From positions 108,080 to 172,079 of the forward strand of contig JAVJVY010000022.1 of NCBI GenBank assembly GCA_040220895.1: a stretch of DNA of 64,000 nucleotides, written 5' to 3'. The stretch comes from UBA11591 sp040220895. Its GTDB lineage: Bacteria; Bacteroidota; Bacteroidia; Flavobacteriales_E; Vicingaceae. The notes beneath the pieces were generated by a model, which made no database searches, was not told where the DNA came from, and saw only the letters and a program-made list of their open reading frames with translations. Positions 43,197 through 52,846 of this stretch are shown here, piece by piece; position 1 is the first letter of the stretch; each line of letters starts with the position of its first letter. The translations under genes and the position numbers were made by a program.

Positions 43197-45983
43197 ATGA
43201 AAGGATTATTACTCCCATTAATCGCTGCTATATGCGTTTCAATCACGGTCAAAGCCCAGTTGAACTACAGCAGTTTTTTGTCCGAAAATATCGCTGGAAC
43301 TTACGCAGACCTTGATACTAACGGCACGGTTATTGCTACGGCAAATAAAGACGATGCCACCAGTGCCGCTCAGAACATTGGCTTCACCTTTGACTTCAAT
43401 GGTCAAAGTTTCACTCAATTCCGGCTAAACACCAATGGCTTTATTAAACTGGGAACTACGGCACCGTCAACTAATGCTCTTTTCTTTGGGGGCGGCGCTG
43501 TCTACACCGGTGGAGTTTTCAATAGCACGAATTCTTCAGATCAAAATCTGTTGGTACCTTTCAATCACGACCTCGAGGCCGGTGGAAGCTCTTGTGAATA
43601 CAGGGTACATACAAGTGGGGTAAGCGGTTCAAGGGTTTGCACCATTCAGTATAAAAACGTCAAAGACAAGACTACTTCTCCTTTAAACCAGTTCGACAGC
43701 ATTAATTTTCAGATCAAACTCTATGAAAGCACGAATATCATTGAATTCATCCTGGGTAATTGGTACGCGTCTTCTGACAGTTCGCGCTTTAAGTCGGCTG
43801 CCTGTGGCATCAAAGGTTCTACCGGTGCAACGACCAATCAGCTTGTTGTTGTAACCAAGGGTTCGACGCAGATCTACAGCGACGCAACCTTTATTAATGG
43901 CAATTATACAGGAAATGCCTTTAATTTTGGAAATGGCAATGTGGGTAATGGCACAGGGCCCGGTGGAAGCAGGCCAATGCCCGACGTTGGAAGGACTTAT
44001 CGATTCACTCCTGCCTTTGTTCTGGATGTTGCCATTGACTTGGCTATTTGTCAGGGAGAATTAGCAATTCCATGGGGATTGCCGCATGATTATAAGGCGC
44101 GATTGACAAATGTCGGCATTAATCAGGCCACCGGTTTTTGGGTTTACATGGACATTACCGGAGCGAATACATACAAGGACAGTGTTTTTTACAATGTGTT
44201 AAGCGTCGGTGCACCTCAGATCGTCAATTTCGGAGCTTACGCCCCGATCAATCTGGGTGTAAATGATATCCACATATACGCTCAGCCTGACAGTAACAAC
44301 GCCAATAACTCGATTCATTATCGACAAGAAGTAAGCCGTGACAAGTATAGTCATGTTGATACCTCAATAGCTTCATCGGGTATCGTAGGATACAATGCAG
44401 GTGCAGGTGGCATGATCTTGCACAGATATCACGTCACCGGAAAACGACGTATTGTGGAAACCGGTATGCTAGTTTCAGATGAACCGGCCAACATCGGTCA
44501 AACGGTGTATGGGGTTGTCACCAATTCCACGGGGACCCTTGTTGCCCGATCGGCCGATTACGTCATCCAGAGTGCGGACCTCGGAACATGGAAGAATTTC
44601 CGGATCGACCGTCACGCCAATAATGTCATGGACACCATACGATCGCCACTCATCTCAAATGCTGATTTTTATGCTGGTGTGTATCTCACAGGGGGGGGCG
44701 TTCGGTACACGGCCGTTGCCCACGAAGCTGAATCTCCGCTGCGAGCTAATACATTTTATTATCATGGAGGGGCGCTCACTGCCTATCCAGCTACTCTTGA
44801 ATACCGATCCTATTTGAGGGCTGTTGCAAGAGGAAACAGCCTGAAAATGGAAAATATCACCCTAAATGATCCCTCCTGTCCAGACTCGGTAAAAACCATC
44901 CAGGTAACCCTTACCAACAAGGATACCATTGCCGCGGATTTCTCAGTGTATCCACTAGAGTTAATGGTCAGTTCAACAGGTCCGGTGAATCAGACCATGC
45001 GAAATACCATCAATTCAGGTGTTATTCTTCCCGACAGCAGCGCCACCTTCACGATTACTAATAACTTTAATATTGGCCAACAAGGCATCTACAACATTGA
45101 GATTTCTGCTTTGACGGAAATTGAGATAGATACCATGGATAATTTCAAAAACTACAACATCAATGTCGTGGTCACACCGGGTGTGACATTGACGGTCACG
45201 CCTGACTCCGTGATATGCAATGGCACACCCTTCACTTTCGTCGCCATTCCCTATACCGCAGGAAGTATATTATACCAATGGAATATAAACGATGTCAATA
45301 GCGGAAGTCCTACCACAGACAGTTCTTTCACTCCAACACTGAATTGGGGTGATACCGTTTCTGTAGATATGATCACCGATCATTGCACGACGAGCGTCTT
45401 CACGGTGAGTTCAAATGAGATCATGATGAAATTGAACCCCAAACCGACTCCGATCAGCGGAAAGTTTGCAAACGATACCGTAGTTCAGTTCACCAACAAG
45501 AATTACGCCGCTGCGCTCAAACCTGGATCTCAATATCTGTGGAGCGTAAATGGAGGTGTTATCGCAGGTGATTCTACTAAGAGCGCTGTCAGTGTGAATT
45601 GGGATACCGCCAATGTGAACGGAAGCATTTCATTAATTGAAACCGATGCACAAAATTGTTCCCGTTTTAATACGCGGAAGGTGATTATCATCAATATCAC
45701 CGGTATTGAAAAGGTAATTAATTCCCTTGGCCTGGGAGAGATATTTCCCAATCCCACGGGCGGCAACCTGAGCATCCCTCTCTATTCAAATGGAACTCAA
45801 AAAATTGAAGTCCACTTACTTGACATCACCGGAAAGAGGCTTGAACAACTGTACACAGGAGACCTCTCCGGCAAACAAAATCTGCAGGTCAATTTAGAAA
45901 GTCATCAAAACGGTTTGTACCTGGTCGAGGTTAAAAGTGAAAGTGGTCAGCGGGAGCTGAAAAAGGTATCCATCCTTCACTGA
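43197..45983 (+). CDS. Large secreted protein with T9SS type A sorting domain
   Basis: A 928-residue exported protein. Signal peptide 1-20 (ends VKAQ). Residues 21-280 start with a block seen in many Bacteroidota surface proteins (IGFTFDFNGQSFTQFRLNTNG, a lectin-like beta-sandwich). The middle holds CARDB-like Ig segments (VLDVAIDLAICQGELAIP, LTNKDTIAADFSVYPLEL). PKD/Ig-like repeats follow, and residues about 848-928 are a type A sorting domain (LGEIFPNPTGGNLSIPLY to GQRELKKVSILH). A G8 tract encodes Gly499-501. It ends 8 bases from the convergent porP/sprF gene, whose 3' end carries this gene's terminator. It may be an adhesin or cell-surface protein. Confidence 0.82.
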   Translation: MKGLLLPLIAAICVSITVKAQLNYSSFLSENIAGTYADLDTNGTVIATANKDDATSAAQNIGFTFDFNGQSFTQFRLNTNGFIKLGTTAPSTNALFFGGGAVYTGGVFNSTNSSDQNLLVPFNHDLEAGGSSCEYRVHTSGVSGSRVCTIQYKNVKDKTTSPLNQFDSINFQIKLYESTNIIEFILGNWYASSDSSRFKSAACGIKGSTGATTNQLVVVTKGSTQIYSDATFINGNYTGNAFNFGNGNVGNGTGPGGSRPMPDVGRTYRFTPAFVLDVAIDLAICQGELAIPWGLPHDYKARLTNVGINQATGFWVYMDITGANTYKDSVFYNVLSVGAPQIVNFGAYAPINLGVNDIHIYAQPDSNNANNSIHYRQEVSRDKYSHVDTSIASSGIVGYNAGAGGMILHRYHVTGKRRIVETGMLVSDEPANIGQTVYGVVTNSTGTLVARSADYVIQSADLGTWKNFRIDRHANNVMDTIRSPLISNADFYAGVYLTGGGVRYTAVAHEAESPLRANTFYYHGGALTAYPATLEYRSYLRAVARGNSLKMENITLNDPSCPDSVKTIQVTLTNKDTIAADFSVYPLELMVSSTGPVNQTMRNTINSGVILPDSSATFTITNNFNIGQQGIYNIEISALTEIEIDTMDNFKNYNINVVVTPGVTLTVTPDSVICNGTPFTFVAIPYTAGSILYQWNINDVNSGSPTTDSSFTPTLNWGDTVSVDMITDHCTTSVFTVSSNEIMMKLNPKPTPISGKFANDTVVQFTNKNYAAALKPGSQYLWSVNGGVIAGDSTKSAVSVNWDTANVNGSISLIETDAQNCSRFNTRKVIIINITGIEKVINSLGLGEIFPNPTGGNLSIPLYSNGTQKIEVHLLDITGKRLEQLYTGDLSGKQNLQVNLESHQNGLYLVEVKSESGQRELKKVSILH

Positions 45984-45991
45984 AAAGGGAA

Positions 45992-46996
45992 TTAGAACTT
46001 AGCGCAGGGGATGATAAATTGTCTTCTGCGCTTTTTCTTTTTATGCATCCATTCCTTTATATAGGATATTTCAAAAGACCCGGCAGACCTGGTAAAGGAC
46101 AGTCTTGAAATAGTTAGGTCATAACTGAAACCCAGACTATATGACCCTTCTTTCCGAAATCCCATTAAAAACGTCAGTGCATCGGCGTTTATGGCACCCT
46201 GTTTATTACTTTTTAATGGCAGGCCACGGTACCAAATTCCCAATACCATTGGATTTCTGTTGTAATAGGCTCCTACATCAAATTGATCAAACTTGGCCTG
46301 CGATTTATAATGCACCACCAGTGTAATGTCCTTTTCTGTCGCTCTTGCATTACCCGATGTTGGCAAAGGGAATTTTGCTCCACCGTGAATACTAACCTTT
46401 GTTGGAATGGGATCCTCGGGGGTATTTTCCAACAGGGATTGATCCGGTGTGTTCAAATGATTGAGGGCCAACCCCCCCCAATAGCGTTCGGTCATCACTA
46501 AAATGCCCGAAGAAAAATCCAGGTAAAAGCGATTTGGTCTGATCTGGGTTTCTACCGTTCCCTGTCCACTTTCCAACTGGTCGTTAAAAACCAATTTATT
46601 TCGGTTAATGCCAATCATATTGAAACCCACTTTTAAGGCCGGACGGATAATGATCTTTTCGTCAATAACGGCCTGATAGGAATAGCAAGGTGCCAATTCC
46701 GTTCTCCACAATTGCCCTGAACCCGTCAATTCACCATTGGCTATAAAACCGATACCCGAGTTAATAGATTCCAGATTTCTGTCATAACTGATCGATCCGG
46801 AATAATAGCTATTAGGAAGGCCAGGCCATTGATCCCTTAGGTTCACTACTAATCGGTGTTGATCGGTAAGGCCGGTAAATGCCGGGTTTAAGTATAGAGG
46901 AGCGGCATAGAATTGGGAATATTGAAAATCCTGTGCCAGGCAAGACAAGGATGTCAGCACAGCCAGTATCATCCAGTAAGTTCTCTTGGAATTCAT
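45992..46996 (-). CDS. PorP/SprF family type IX secretion membrane protein
   Basis: A 334-residue outer-membrane protein of the PorP/SprF family. SprF of Flavobacterium johnsoniae helps its partner adhesin SprB reach the surface. A signal peptide ends CLAQ, then the family opening DFQYSQFYAAPLYLNPAFTGL, the strand-rich barrel with GLPNSYYSGSISYDR, and a C-terminus ending KKKKRRRQFIIPCAKF. It is the last gene of a three-gene unit (giant PKD protein, PD40 protein, this gene), with a 4-base ATGA overlap with the PD40 gene. Codons 173-175 lie in a G8 tract (46472-46479). Its partner is likely the PKD protein. Confidence 0.9.
   Translation of the reverse strand: MNSKRTYWMILAVLTSLSCLAQDFQYSQFYAAPLYLNPAFTGLTDQHRLVVNLRDQWPGLPNSYYSGSISYDRNLESINSGIGFIANGELTGSGQLWRTELAPCYSYQAVIDEKIIIRPALKVGFNMIGINRNKLVFNDQLESGQGTVETQIRPNRFYLDFSSGILVMTERYWGGLALNHLNTPDQSLLENTPEDPIPTKVSIHGGAKFPLPTSGNARATEKDITLVVHYKSQAKFDQFDVGAYYNRNPMVLGIWYRGLPLKSNKQGAINADALTFLMGFRKEGSYSLGFSYDLTISRLSFTRSAGSFEISYIKEWMHKKKKRRRQFIIPCAKF
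46001..46042 (+). terminator. Intrinsic terminator inside the opposing porP/sprF gene
   Basis: A 7-bp stem AGCGCAG (46001-46007) with CTGCGCT (46026-46032), extendable by two G-U pairs, is followed by TTTTTCTTTTT (46032-46042). It should stop transcription of the upstream T9SS cargo gene. It lies within the last codons of porP/sprF, where the T-tract complements a Lys run. Confidence 0.75.
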
Positions 46997-48558
46997 CTTT
47001 CCTTCGGTACCAATTTGAATTCTTCGATCTGGGTGCCAAAACCAACAATGGCATCAAAAAATATTTCTCCAGAAAAAGTATAAAATCCTTCGGCTTCGAC
47101 AATGACGTTGTAACGGGTTTCGGGACTTACGATCATAATGAACTTACCTGTATTGTTATTTGATTTATAAACACCCTGTACGCTTTGGCTCACAGGATTC
47201 AACAAGGTGATAACGGCTTCAATAGGAATATGAGTCGTGTCACCGGAACGCACACCACCTTTGACGACCGACAGTATCTGAGCTTCAAGTTTAAAATTAA
47301 TATTGTAAATGTCTTGCCCTCCCAAGCCCCCTTTTTGTGCCGAAGAGTAATATCCCGTTTGTTTGTCAGACGACATTACAAAATTGAGATCATGCGTAAC
47401 ACTGTTTATCGGATATCCCATGTTGCGCGGTATCGACCAAAGACCATCCTCATCACGAATCGATTCAAAGACGTCAAAACCGCCCATGTTCTGATGTCCC
47501 TTAGAACTAAAATAAAGGGTTTTGTTGTCAGCATGAATAAAGGGAGAGTCTTCGTCTTCACTTGTGTTGACCGTAGGGCCCAAATTGCTTGCTTTGCTCC
47601 ATATTCCATTTGGTAATTTTACTGACCGGTATATATCCATACCTCCAAATCCACCTTCTCGATTACTTGAAAAATAGATCACCCTATCGTCGGAAGAAAT
47701 ACTCGCACTTGTCTCAATGGCTTCTGAATTTATGTCCGAACCCAGTTTCACCAAGTCAGACCAATCTCCCTCCTCGCGCTCAGACATATACAGATCCCCG
47801 CTAAGCAGATCATCGGATGTTCTAAAGACATAAAGTATTTGGCCATCAGCAGATATACCGACGCATGCATCGTGGGTAGATGAGTTAATGGCCGAATTTA
47901 ATTGTTTGGGCTCCTGCCACTGACCGTGCTCATTAAGTGAAACATAAACATCCTCAAAATAATCGCCCCTGTGATCTGTTCTGCCTCCGGTTGATCCGGG
48001 TCTTCTAGAAGTGAAATAAAGTTCATCCTCGAGCCCCCAAACCAACGGAACGTATTCGTGATAGGGGGTGTTTATGGGTGAACCGATATTCAGCACATCA
48101 ACATTAACAGGGTCATCTATCATTATTTGAGTAAACTGCGCTCTTTCTATTAATTTACTTACCAACTCGAGGGGTTGGTTCAATTCTTTTTCACTGTTCT
48201 TATATTTTTGATATGCTTTGATCTCTTCGGCAATTCGTTCTTCTAAATGATAGGCCTGACCCAGGTAATAAAGAGATTCTACTTCGCCTAAATCTCTTGA
48301 CTTTTCAAGGTATGGAATAGCCAATTGATGACGTCGAAGCATTAGGTGGCAAACCCCCGTTTTATAATTTAATTCTTTATGGTCAATATATTTCTCCACC
48401 AGTGCCGAGTAGACTTCAAGTGCACGCGCATAATCACCGATTTCAAAATCAATGTCTGCATCCGACAATTGTCTTTGTTCACCTTTTGTAAAGTTCTGCC
48501 CGTTTAGAGAGGCAATCAAAAAAGTGCAGAAGGTCAAAGTCAGTATTCGCTTCATCAT
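46993..48558 (-). CDS. PD40/TPR periplasmic protein of the SprB/SprF-like unit
   Basis: A 521-residue secreted protein. Signal peptide about 1-20 (ends LNGQ). Residues 25-130 form TPR-like repeats (DYARALEVYSALVEKY, RHQLAIPYLEKSRDL). Residues 165-420 contain WD40-like PD40 repeats (DELYFTSRRPG, DRVIYFSSNREGGFGGMDIY, KTLYFSSKGHQNMGGFDVFE). A carboxypeptidase-regulatory-like beta domain closes the protein (GKFIMIVSPETRYNVIVEAEG). The OmpA domain found in many relatives is absent. It overlaps its neighbours by 4 bases on both sides (48555-48558 and 46993-46996), so all three genes are coupled. It probably helps display the giant PKD protein. Confidence 0.85.
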   Translation of the reverse strand: MMKRILTLTFCTFLIASLNGQNFTKGEQRQLSDADIDFEIGDYARALEVYSALVEKYIDHKELNYKTGVCHLMLRRHQLAIPYLEKSRDLGEVESLYYLGQAYHLEERIAEEIKAYQKYKNSEKELNQPLELVSKLIERAQFTQIMIDDPVNVDVLNIGSPINTPYHEYVPLVWGLEDELYFTSRRPGSTGGRTDHRGDYFEDVYVSLNEHGQWQEPKQLNSAINSSTHDACVGISADGQILYVFRTSDDLLSGDLYMSEREEGDWSDLVKLGSDINSEAIETSASISSDDRVIYFSSNREGGFGGMDIYRSVKLPNGIWSKASNLGPTVNTSEDEDSPFIHADNKTLYFSSKGHQNMGGFDVFESIRDEDGLWSIPRNMGYPINSVTHDLNFVMSSDKQTGYYSSAQKGGLGGQDIYNINFKLEAQILSVVKGGVRSGDTTHIPIEAVITLLNPVSQSVQGVYKSNNNTGKFIMIVSPETRYNVIVEAEGFYTFSGEIFFDAIVGFGTQIEEFKLVPKER

Positions 48559-51500
48559 CTTAAAAGGGTCACGTCACCTACAAGGACTTTTTCACTGTTG
48601 TCGACCATGGTCGCCTTTACTTTAAACACGTAAACATCTTGCCTGCACAACCTGTGTCGATACCAACCCGTCCAACCCACAGATTGTTTATCTGTTCTAA
48701 ACAATAACTCGCCCCATTTATTGAAGATCATAAATTCATAGTCCTTGATCTGACCAACGATCTTGGGGAAGAATATGTCATTACTTTGCCTGTCATATCC
48801 CGGTGAATTAACATCCAAACCACCGTTCGAGCCGGGTTCTGAACCTCCTCTGGGAGTAAATGCATTTGGAGCTTCAACATTTCCGGTCGGTTTTGCCAGA
48901 ACCGGGCTATCCGAGAATGCGGTATCACTGCATTGACCATTGGTTGCCACAAGCGCAATAGTATACACTCCTTCAGCCTGATAATAATGTTCAGGATTTT
49001 CTTGATTAGAGGAACTGCCATCGCCAAAATCCCATGCATATCCCAGGTTTTCACCTCTCGAATTATTAAAACAGACAATTTTCTCATTTGGTACAAAGAC
49101 CTCGGCCGGTGCAACCGTAAAAGCGGCCATCGGTTGCTCAAATACTTCTATAAATCCTATCTCGATTTTCTCATCCGAACCTCCCTCTCCCGTAACAACA
49201 AGAATGACATTATACAATCCCGGGTCCGTAAACGTGATGATGGGATCTTTATCGGCGCTGCTCTGTGCCGCGTTAGTACTACCATTTATGAATTTCCAGT
49301 TATAATTAATGGCGTATTTAGAGCGATTGATGAATTCAACGGTTAGGTCTTCACAGCCTGTGGTTGTCTCTCCAAAATTGGCAATTGGCAATGGCGGAAG
49401 AATGGTAACCGTATCCACCGCCGTATCCTGACAAAAATCGTTATACGCAATCAACGTGATAATGAAATTTCCCCAACCCGTATATCCCTTTGTTCCGGGT
49501 ATGGCTGCCGTTGAAGAGTCTCCATCACCAAAGTCCCATATATAGCTCCAATTAAGATCCAGATTTTGAATGCCAAAGACCGTATCTGGGTATGTCAAAG
49601 TATTATTGGATGGATTGATTGAGAAATTAGCATTCGGAGATGGGTAAACTACAATCGCAGAGAACGCCGTGTCAGAGCAATTATCCACACTAGAGGCTAT
49701 TAATTGTATGTTGAAGGTGTCAGGAGCATTTCCGCTTATTATATAAGCATATATGGGATCTTTATTGGTGGAATTCCCGCCATCACCAAAGGTCCAACTC
49801 CAAATGGAGGCCGCGGCACTCGATGTGTTCGTAAATGCTGCCCCAAAAGGACTGCAACCTGCGGTATCATGAATAAAAGCGGCTGTCACCGAGGGATGTA
49901 CGCGAATTTCAACTGAATCGGCGGTGGTACAACCAAAAATTGTTTTTGCCGTCATCACTACATTATGCGCTCGACTTGTATCCGCCGTATTTGTGAAGGT
50001 ATGACTTATGTTCACATTGGTGGTGTCGAAACCTACGCCATCGTCAAAATCCCAATTGTAGAAATCTGCATGCTGTGATAAGTTGTTAAAATTCACCAGA
50101 AGTGGTTGACAACCGATGGTCTGATTGGCAATAATTTGTGCATCGGGCAAGTGGTAAACTTTTACGATGCCCGTGCTCGTATCTTTGCAGCCCGCGGCAG
50201 AGCTTGTTCTTAATTCAACGGTAAACAATCTTGTAATGGTATCGTTATTGGTATATGTATGAGTAGGAGTGGGCCCGGTTCCAGCTGTAAAATCACCAAA
50301 ATCCCAGACATAATTCACTGCACCTACAACTGGGGGAAAATTCACCGTTAATTGCGAACAACCCGAATCGATGACTGCCGGAAGAGAACTCGGTTTTGGA
50401 AAAACGATGTAGTCCTGACTTGCTGTATCCGAACAACCTTTATTTGAAAAGGCCACTAAACTCACGGTGAATGTGTCTAATACATTGAAGTTATTTACAA
50501 AGGTGTCACTTGGATTTGTCTGTGTCGAAGTATTTCCATTTCCAAAATCCCAAAGGTATGACGTGGCACCTCCGATGGATTGATTTACAAATGCAATAAC
50601 TGCAGGGCTGCATTTGATCAGTTGGGAATTATCTGTAAACTGAGCCAGTGGGACGGGAAACACATCTACTGTTCTTGTAACTGTATCACTACAACCAAAA
50701 TTAGTATAGGCCACCAGTCTGATGGTATAATTGGTGTCAACTCCGAAATTATTCGTAAAAACGTGGTTGGGTGCGGTCTGGGTCGATGTATCACCATCAC
50801 CAAAATCCCACAGGTAGCTCACAGAGTTGGCAGAAGACAGGTTAATAAAATTAACCGAAAGTGGTGAACATCCAGAATCGACATCTAAGAGGAAGTTTGC
50901 ATTAGGGAGCTGCTCAACCACAATTTGAGTCGTGTCACTGGCCATGCAATTAGCGGTGGAAACTGTAAGCGTGATGTCGTAATTACCTGCGGCAGCATAA
51001 GTATGCGTTGGATTTTGAAGACCCGAAGTGGGGCTTCCGTCTCCAAAATTCCATATCCATGAAACAACCGGATCTCCCGGTGCACTAGCGGTCAAATCCA
51101 TGAATTGAGCAATTTCGTTGGCACAAATACTGGTGGGTGTGAAGTCAGGCACGGGAGTCTGATAAATGCGAATTATTTCATTATCGGTATTGTCGCATCC
51201 CAAATTGTTTGTGACGGTAAGACTAACAGGATAATTAGCAGGTGAACCGTAGAACTGAAGGCCTGGATTCGGTGCTGCACTTGTTTGACTATTCCCAAAG
51301 TCCCAATTCCATGCGATAATTGTTCCAACAGAACTATCGGTAAAATTGACATAAAGGCTGTCGCAGCCAATGGCGTTGTCCAATCCTATGTCCGCAGTCG
51401 GACTTAAAAGTACTTCTAATATAAGAGGAACGGTGTCGCGGCAGGTAGAACCTGCTATTCCAATAGCTAATCGAATGGTATATGTGCCTGGGGTAGCATA

Positions 51501-52682
51501 GGTATGTATTTGATTGCCGTTTCCGCTTGCCTGAAAACCCCCACCGTCGCCAAAATCCCAAGCAAATTCATCGGCACCGCCAGTGCTGAGGTTTTGGAAA
51601 GTAACGCTTTGACCTGCACAGATTGTATCATCACTCTGCCCGGCGGCGGCAATAGGCGGAGGCACAATATTGATGTCAATGGTCGTGGGAATCTGGCCGC
51701 AGAAGTTGCTGTCGATCATTTGAACAGTGTAGGTGCCTATGCCCGGAAAGCCAATATTTATGGGGTTCGGTGCAGGAGCAGGAATGGGTTGTCTTGAAGT
51801 TCGAAAACCGTAAGTGGAATCGGTGGTATTTCCCCAATACTGCCCAAAATTCCAGAATTCGTATCGTTGACTTGTATTGTCATTGTTAATGCAGTTCAAA
51901 AAAGAACCGTTCGAAAAAGCCACGATCGTATCGGGGTAGCATAAGGTAGTTGCGGATGCCGCAATGGCGGGTACATCCAAATCCCAGATATAAACCGGAT
52001 CCTGCGTGTTTCTAGATGTATTGCATAGCCCAATGGCCTCCAACTCCACCACAGTTTGGCAGGTCACGGTGGTCGGTAGGTATGTGTGGGAAATATTAGT
52101 TCCGGCTGATGTATGATCTCTGGTGTCAGTGGTTCCGTCTCCCCAAGTCCAGATAAACTGAGTTCCGGCATTCACCGGCAAGCCACTGGTCTGATTCGTA
52201 TTGTTTTCCAGAATGAGTGTTCCGGGGGCGCAAATACTTGTGCCCAAACCACTTGGCACACCAATATTCGCATTGATCTGGTATCCGTGTGCGATTTTTC
52301 CATTAATGACACAACCGGCAGATTTAAAGGTGAAGTAAAAAGTATCGGGTGCAAATACGCTTCCATTTTTTATGGTCGTATAGGAGTGAATTTGAAAAGC
52401 ACCTTGATTCAGCGTTGTTCCCGTCGTTGAATCACCGTCGCCCCAAAGAATGGTGTAAGGGCCGTAATTCGCCGCAGAGATCAGGTTGAATAAAAACGAG
52501 GTGTCGTTGGCACCATCCCCACTGCAATAATCCGTTCCATTGATTTTCCCGATAAATACCGGATTGGTGGATGGATTTCCTGCTTGATCCAGGATCTGAC
52601 ATTGGGCATATAGCTCAGACGAAAAAATGAGAGAGCTTAAACCAATCAAAGCTATTAAGTATAAGTGTTTCATGGCTGACAT
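48555..52682 (-). CDS. Giant PKD-repeat adhesin-like protein with T9SS type B domain
   Basis: A 1375-residue surface protein. Signal peptide 1-27 (ends LYAQ). About twelve or thirteen PKD-type repeats span residues 60-1250, recognised by Y-x-W-D-F-G-D-G cores (e.g. VSYLWDFGDGDTS, TSYLWDFGNGNTS, SIWSWTFGDGGNS) each followed by H-x-Y/F-T-x-x-G-x-Y/F. The end (PNAFTPRGG, then NDIFFPKIVGQIKDYEFMIF and KWGELLFRTDKQSVGWTG) is the gliding-motility/type B T9SS sorting domain. It resembles SprB-type adhesins and heads the coupled unit with PD40 and PorP/SprF genes. An ATG three codons later is an equally plausible start. The repeats give near-identical DNA stretches. Confidence 0.88.
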   Translation of the reverse strand: MSAMKHLYLIALIGLSSLIFSSELYAQCQILDQAGNPSTNPVFIGKINGTDYCSGDGANDTSFLFNLISAANYGPYTILWGDGDSTTGTTLNQGAFQIHSYTTIKNGSVFAPDTFYFTFKSAGCVINGKIAHGYQINANIGVPSGLGTSICAPGTLILENNTNQTSGLPVNAGTQFIWTWGDGTTDTRDHTSAGTNISHTYLPTTVTCQTVVELEAIGLCNTSRNTQDPVYIWDLDVPAIAASATTLCYPDTIVAFSNGSFLNCINNDNTSQRYEFWNFGQYWGNTTDSTYGFRTSRQPIPAPAPNPINIGFPGIGTYTVQMIDSNFCGQIPTTIDINIVPPPIAAAGQSDDTICAGQSVTFQNLSTGGADEFAWDFGDGGGFQASGNGNQIHTYATPGTYTIRLAIGIAGSTCRDTVPLILEVLLSPTADIGLDNAIGCDSLYVNFTDSSVGTIIAWNWDFGNSQTSAAPNPGLQFYGSPANYPVSLTVTNNLGCDNTDNEIIRIYQTPVPDFTPTSICANEIAQFMDLTASAPGDPVVSWIWNFGDGSPTSGLQNPTHTYAAAGNYDITLTVSTANCMASDTTQIVVEQLPNANFLLDVDSGCSPLSVNFINLSSANSVSYLWDFGDGDTSTQTAPNHVFTNNFGVDTNYTIRLVAYTNFGCSDTVTRTVDVFPVPLAQFTDNSQLIKCSPAVIAFVNQSIGGATSYLWDFGNGNTSTQTNPSDTFVNNFNVLDTFTVSLVAFSNKGCSDTASQDYIVFPKPSSLPAVIDSGCSQLTVNFPPVVGAVNYVWDFGDFTAGTGPTPTHTYTNNDTITRLFTVELRTSSAAGCKDTSTGIVKVYHLPDAQIIANQTIGCQPLLVNFNNLSQHADFYNWDFDDGVGFDTTNVNISHTFTNTADTSRAHNVVMTAKTIFGCTTADSVEIRVHPSVTAAFIHDTAGCSPFGAAFTNTSSAAASIWSWTFGDGGNSTNKDPIYAYIISGNAPDTFNIQLIASSVDNCSDTAFSAIVVYPSPNANFSINPSNNTLTYPDTVFGIQNLDLNWSYIWDFGDGDSSTAAIPGTKGYTGWGNFIITLIAYNDFCQDTAVDTVTILPPLPIANFGETTTGCEDLTVEFINRSKYAINYNWKFINGSTNAAQSSADKDPIITFTDPGLYNVILVVTGEGGSDEKIEIGFIEVFEQPMAAFTVAPAEVFVPNEKIVCFNNSRGENLGYAWDFGDGSSSNQENPEHYYQAEGVYTIALVATNGQCSDTAFSDSPVLAKPTGNVEAPNAFTPRGGSEPGSNGGLDVNSPGYDRQSNDIFFPKIVGQIKDYEFMIFNKWGELLFRTDKQSVGWTGWYRHRLCRQDVYVFKVKATMVDNSEKVLVGDVTLLR

Positions 52683-52773
52683 AAAACTATACTTAACGGC
52701 TCAACCGGACCATGGTTGCCAGAAATGCCAATTTTTCGACGAATGCATGTTTTTCTTCGTTGACTCATCCTTT

Positions 52774-52803
52774 CAAAAATATTGATAATTCAACACCTTC
52801 CAA
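52774..52803 (-). promoter_or_regulatory. Promoter of the PKD-PD40-PorP/SprF unit
   Basis: On the minus strand TTG (52801-52803), 19 bases, then TATTTTTG (52774-52781): a full match to the Bacteroidota consensus. The leader to the first ATG is about 85 bases, and I see no hairpin in it. The promoter is in the 164-base gap behind mnmD. Confidence 0.65.
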
Positions 52804-52846
52804 GTATGAATTGAATAAGAATCAAAACTTTTACTGTAAAATAGTC

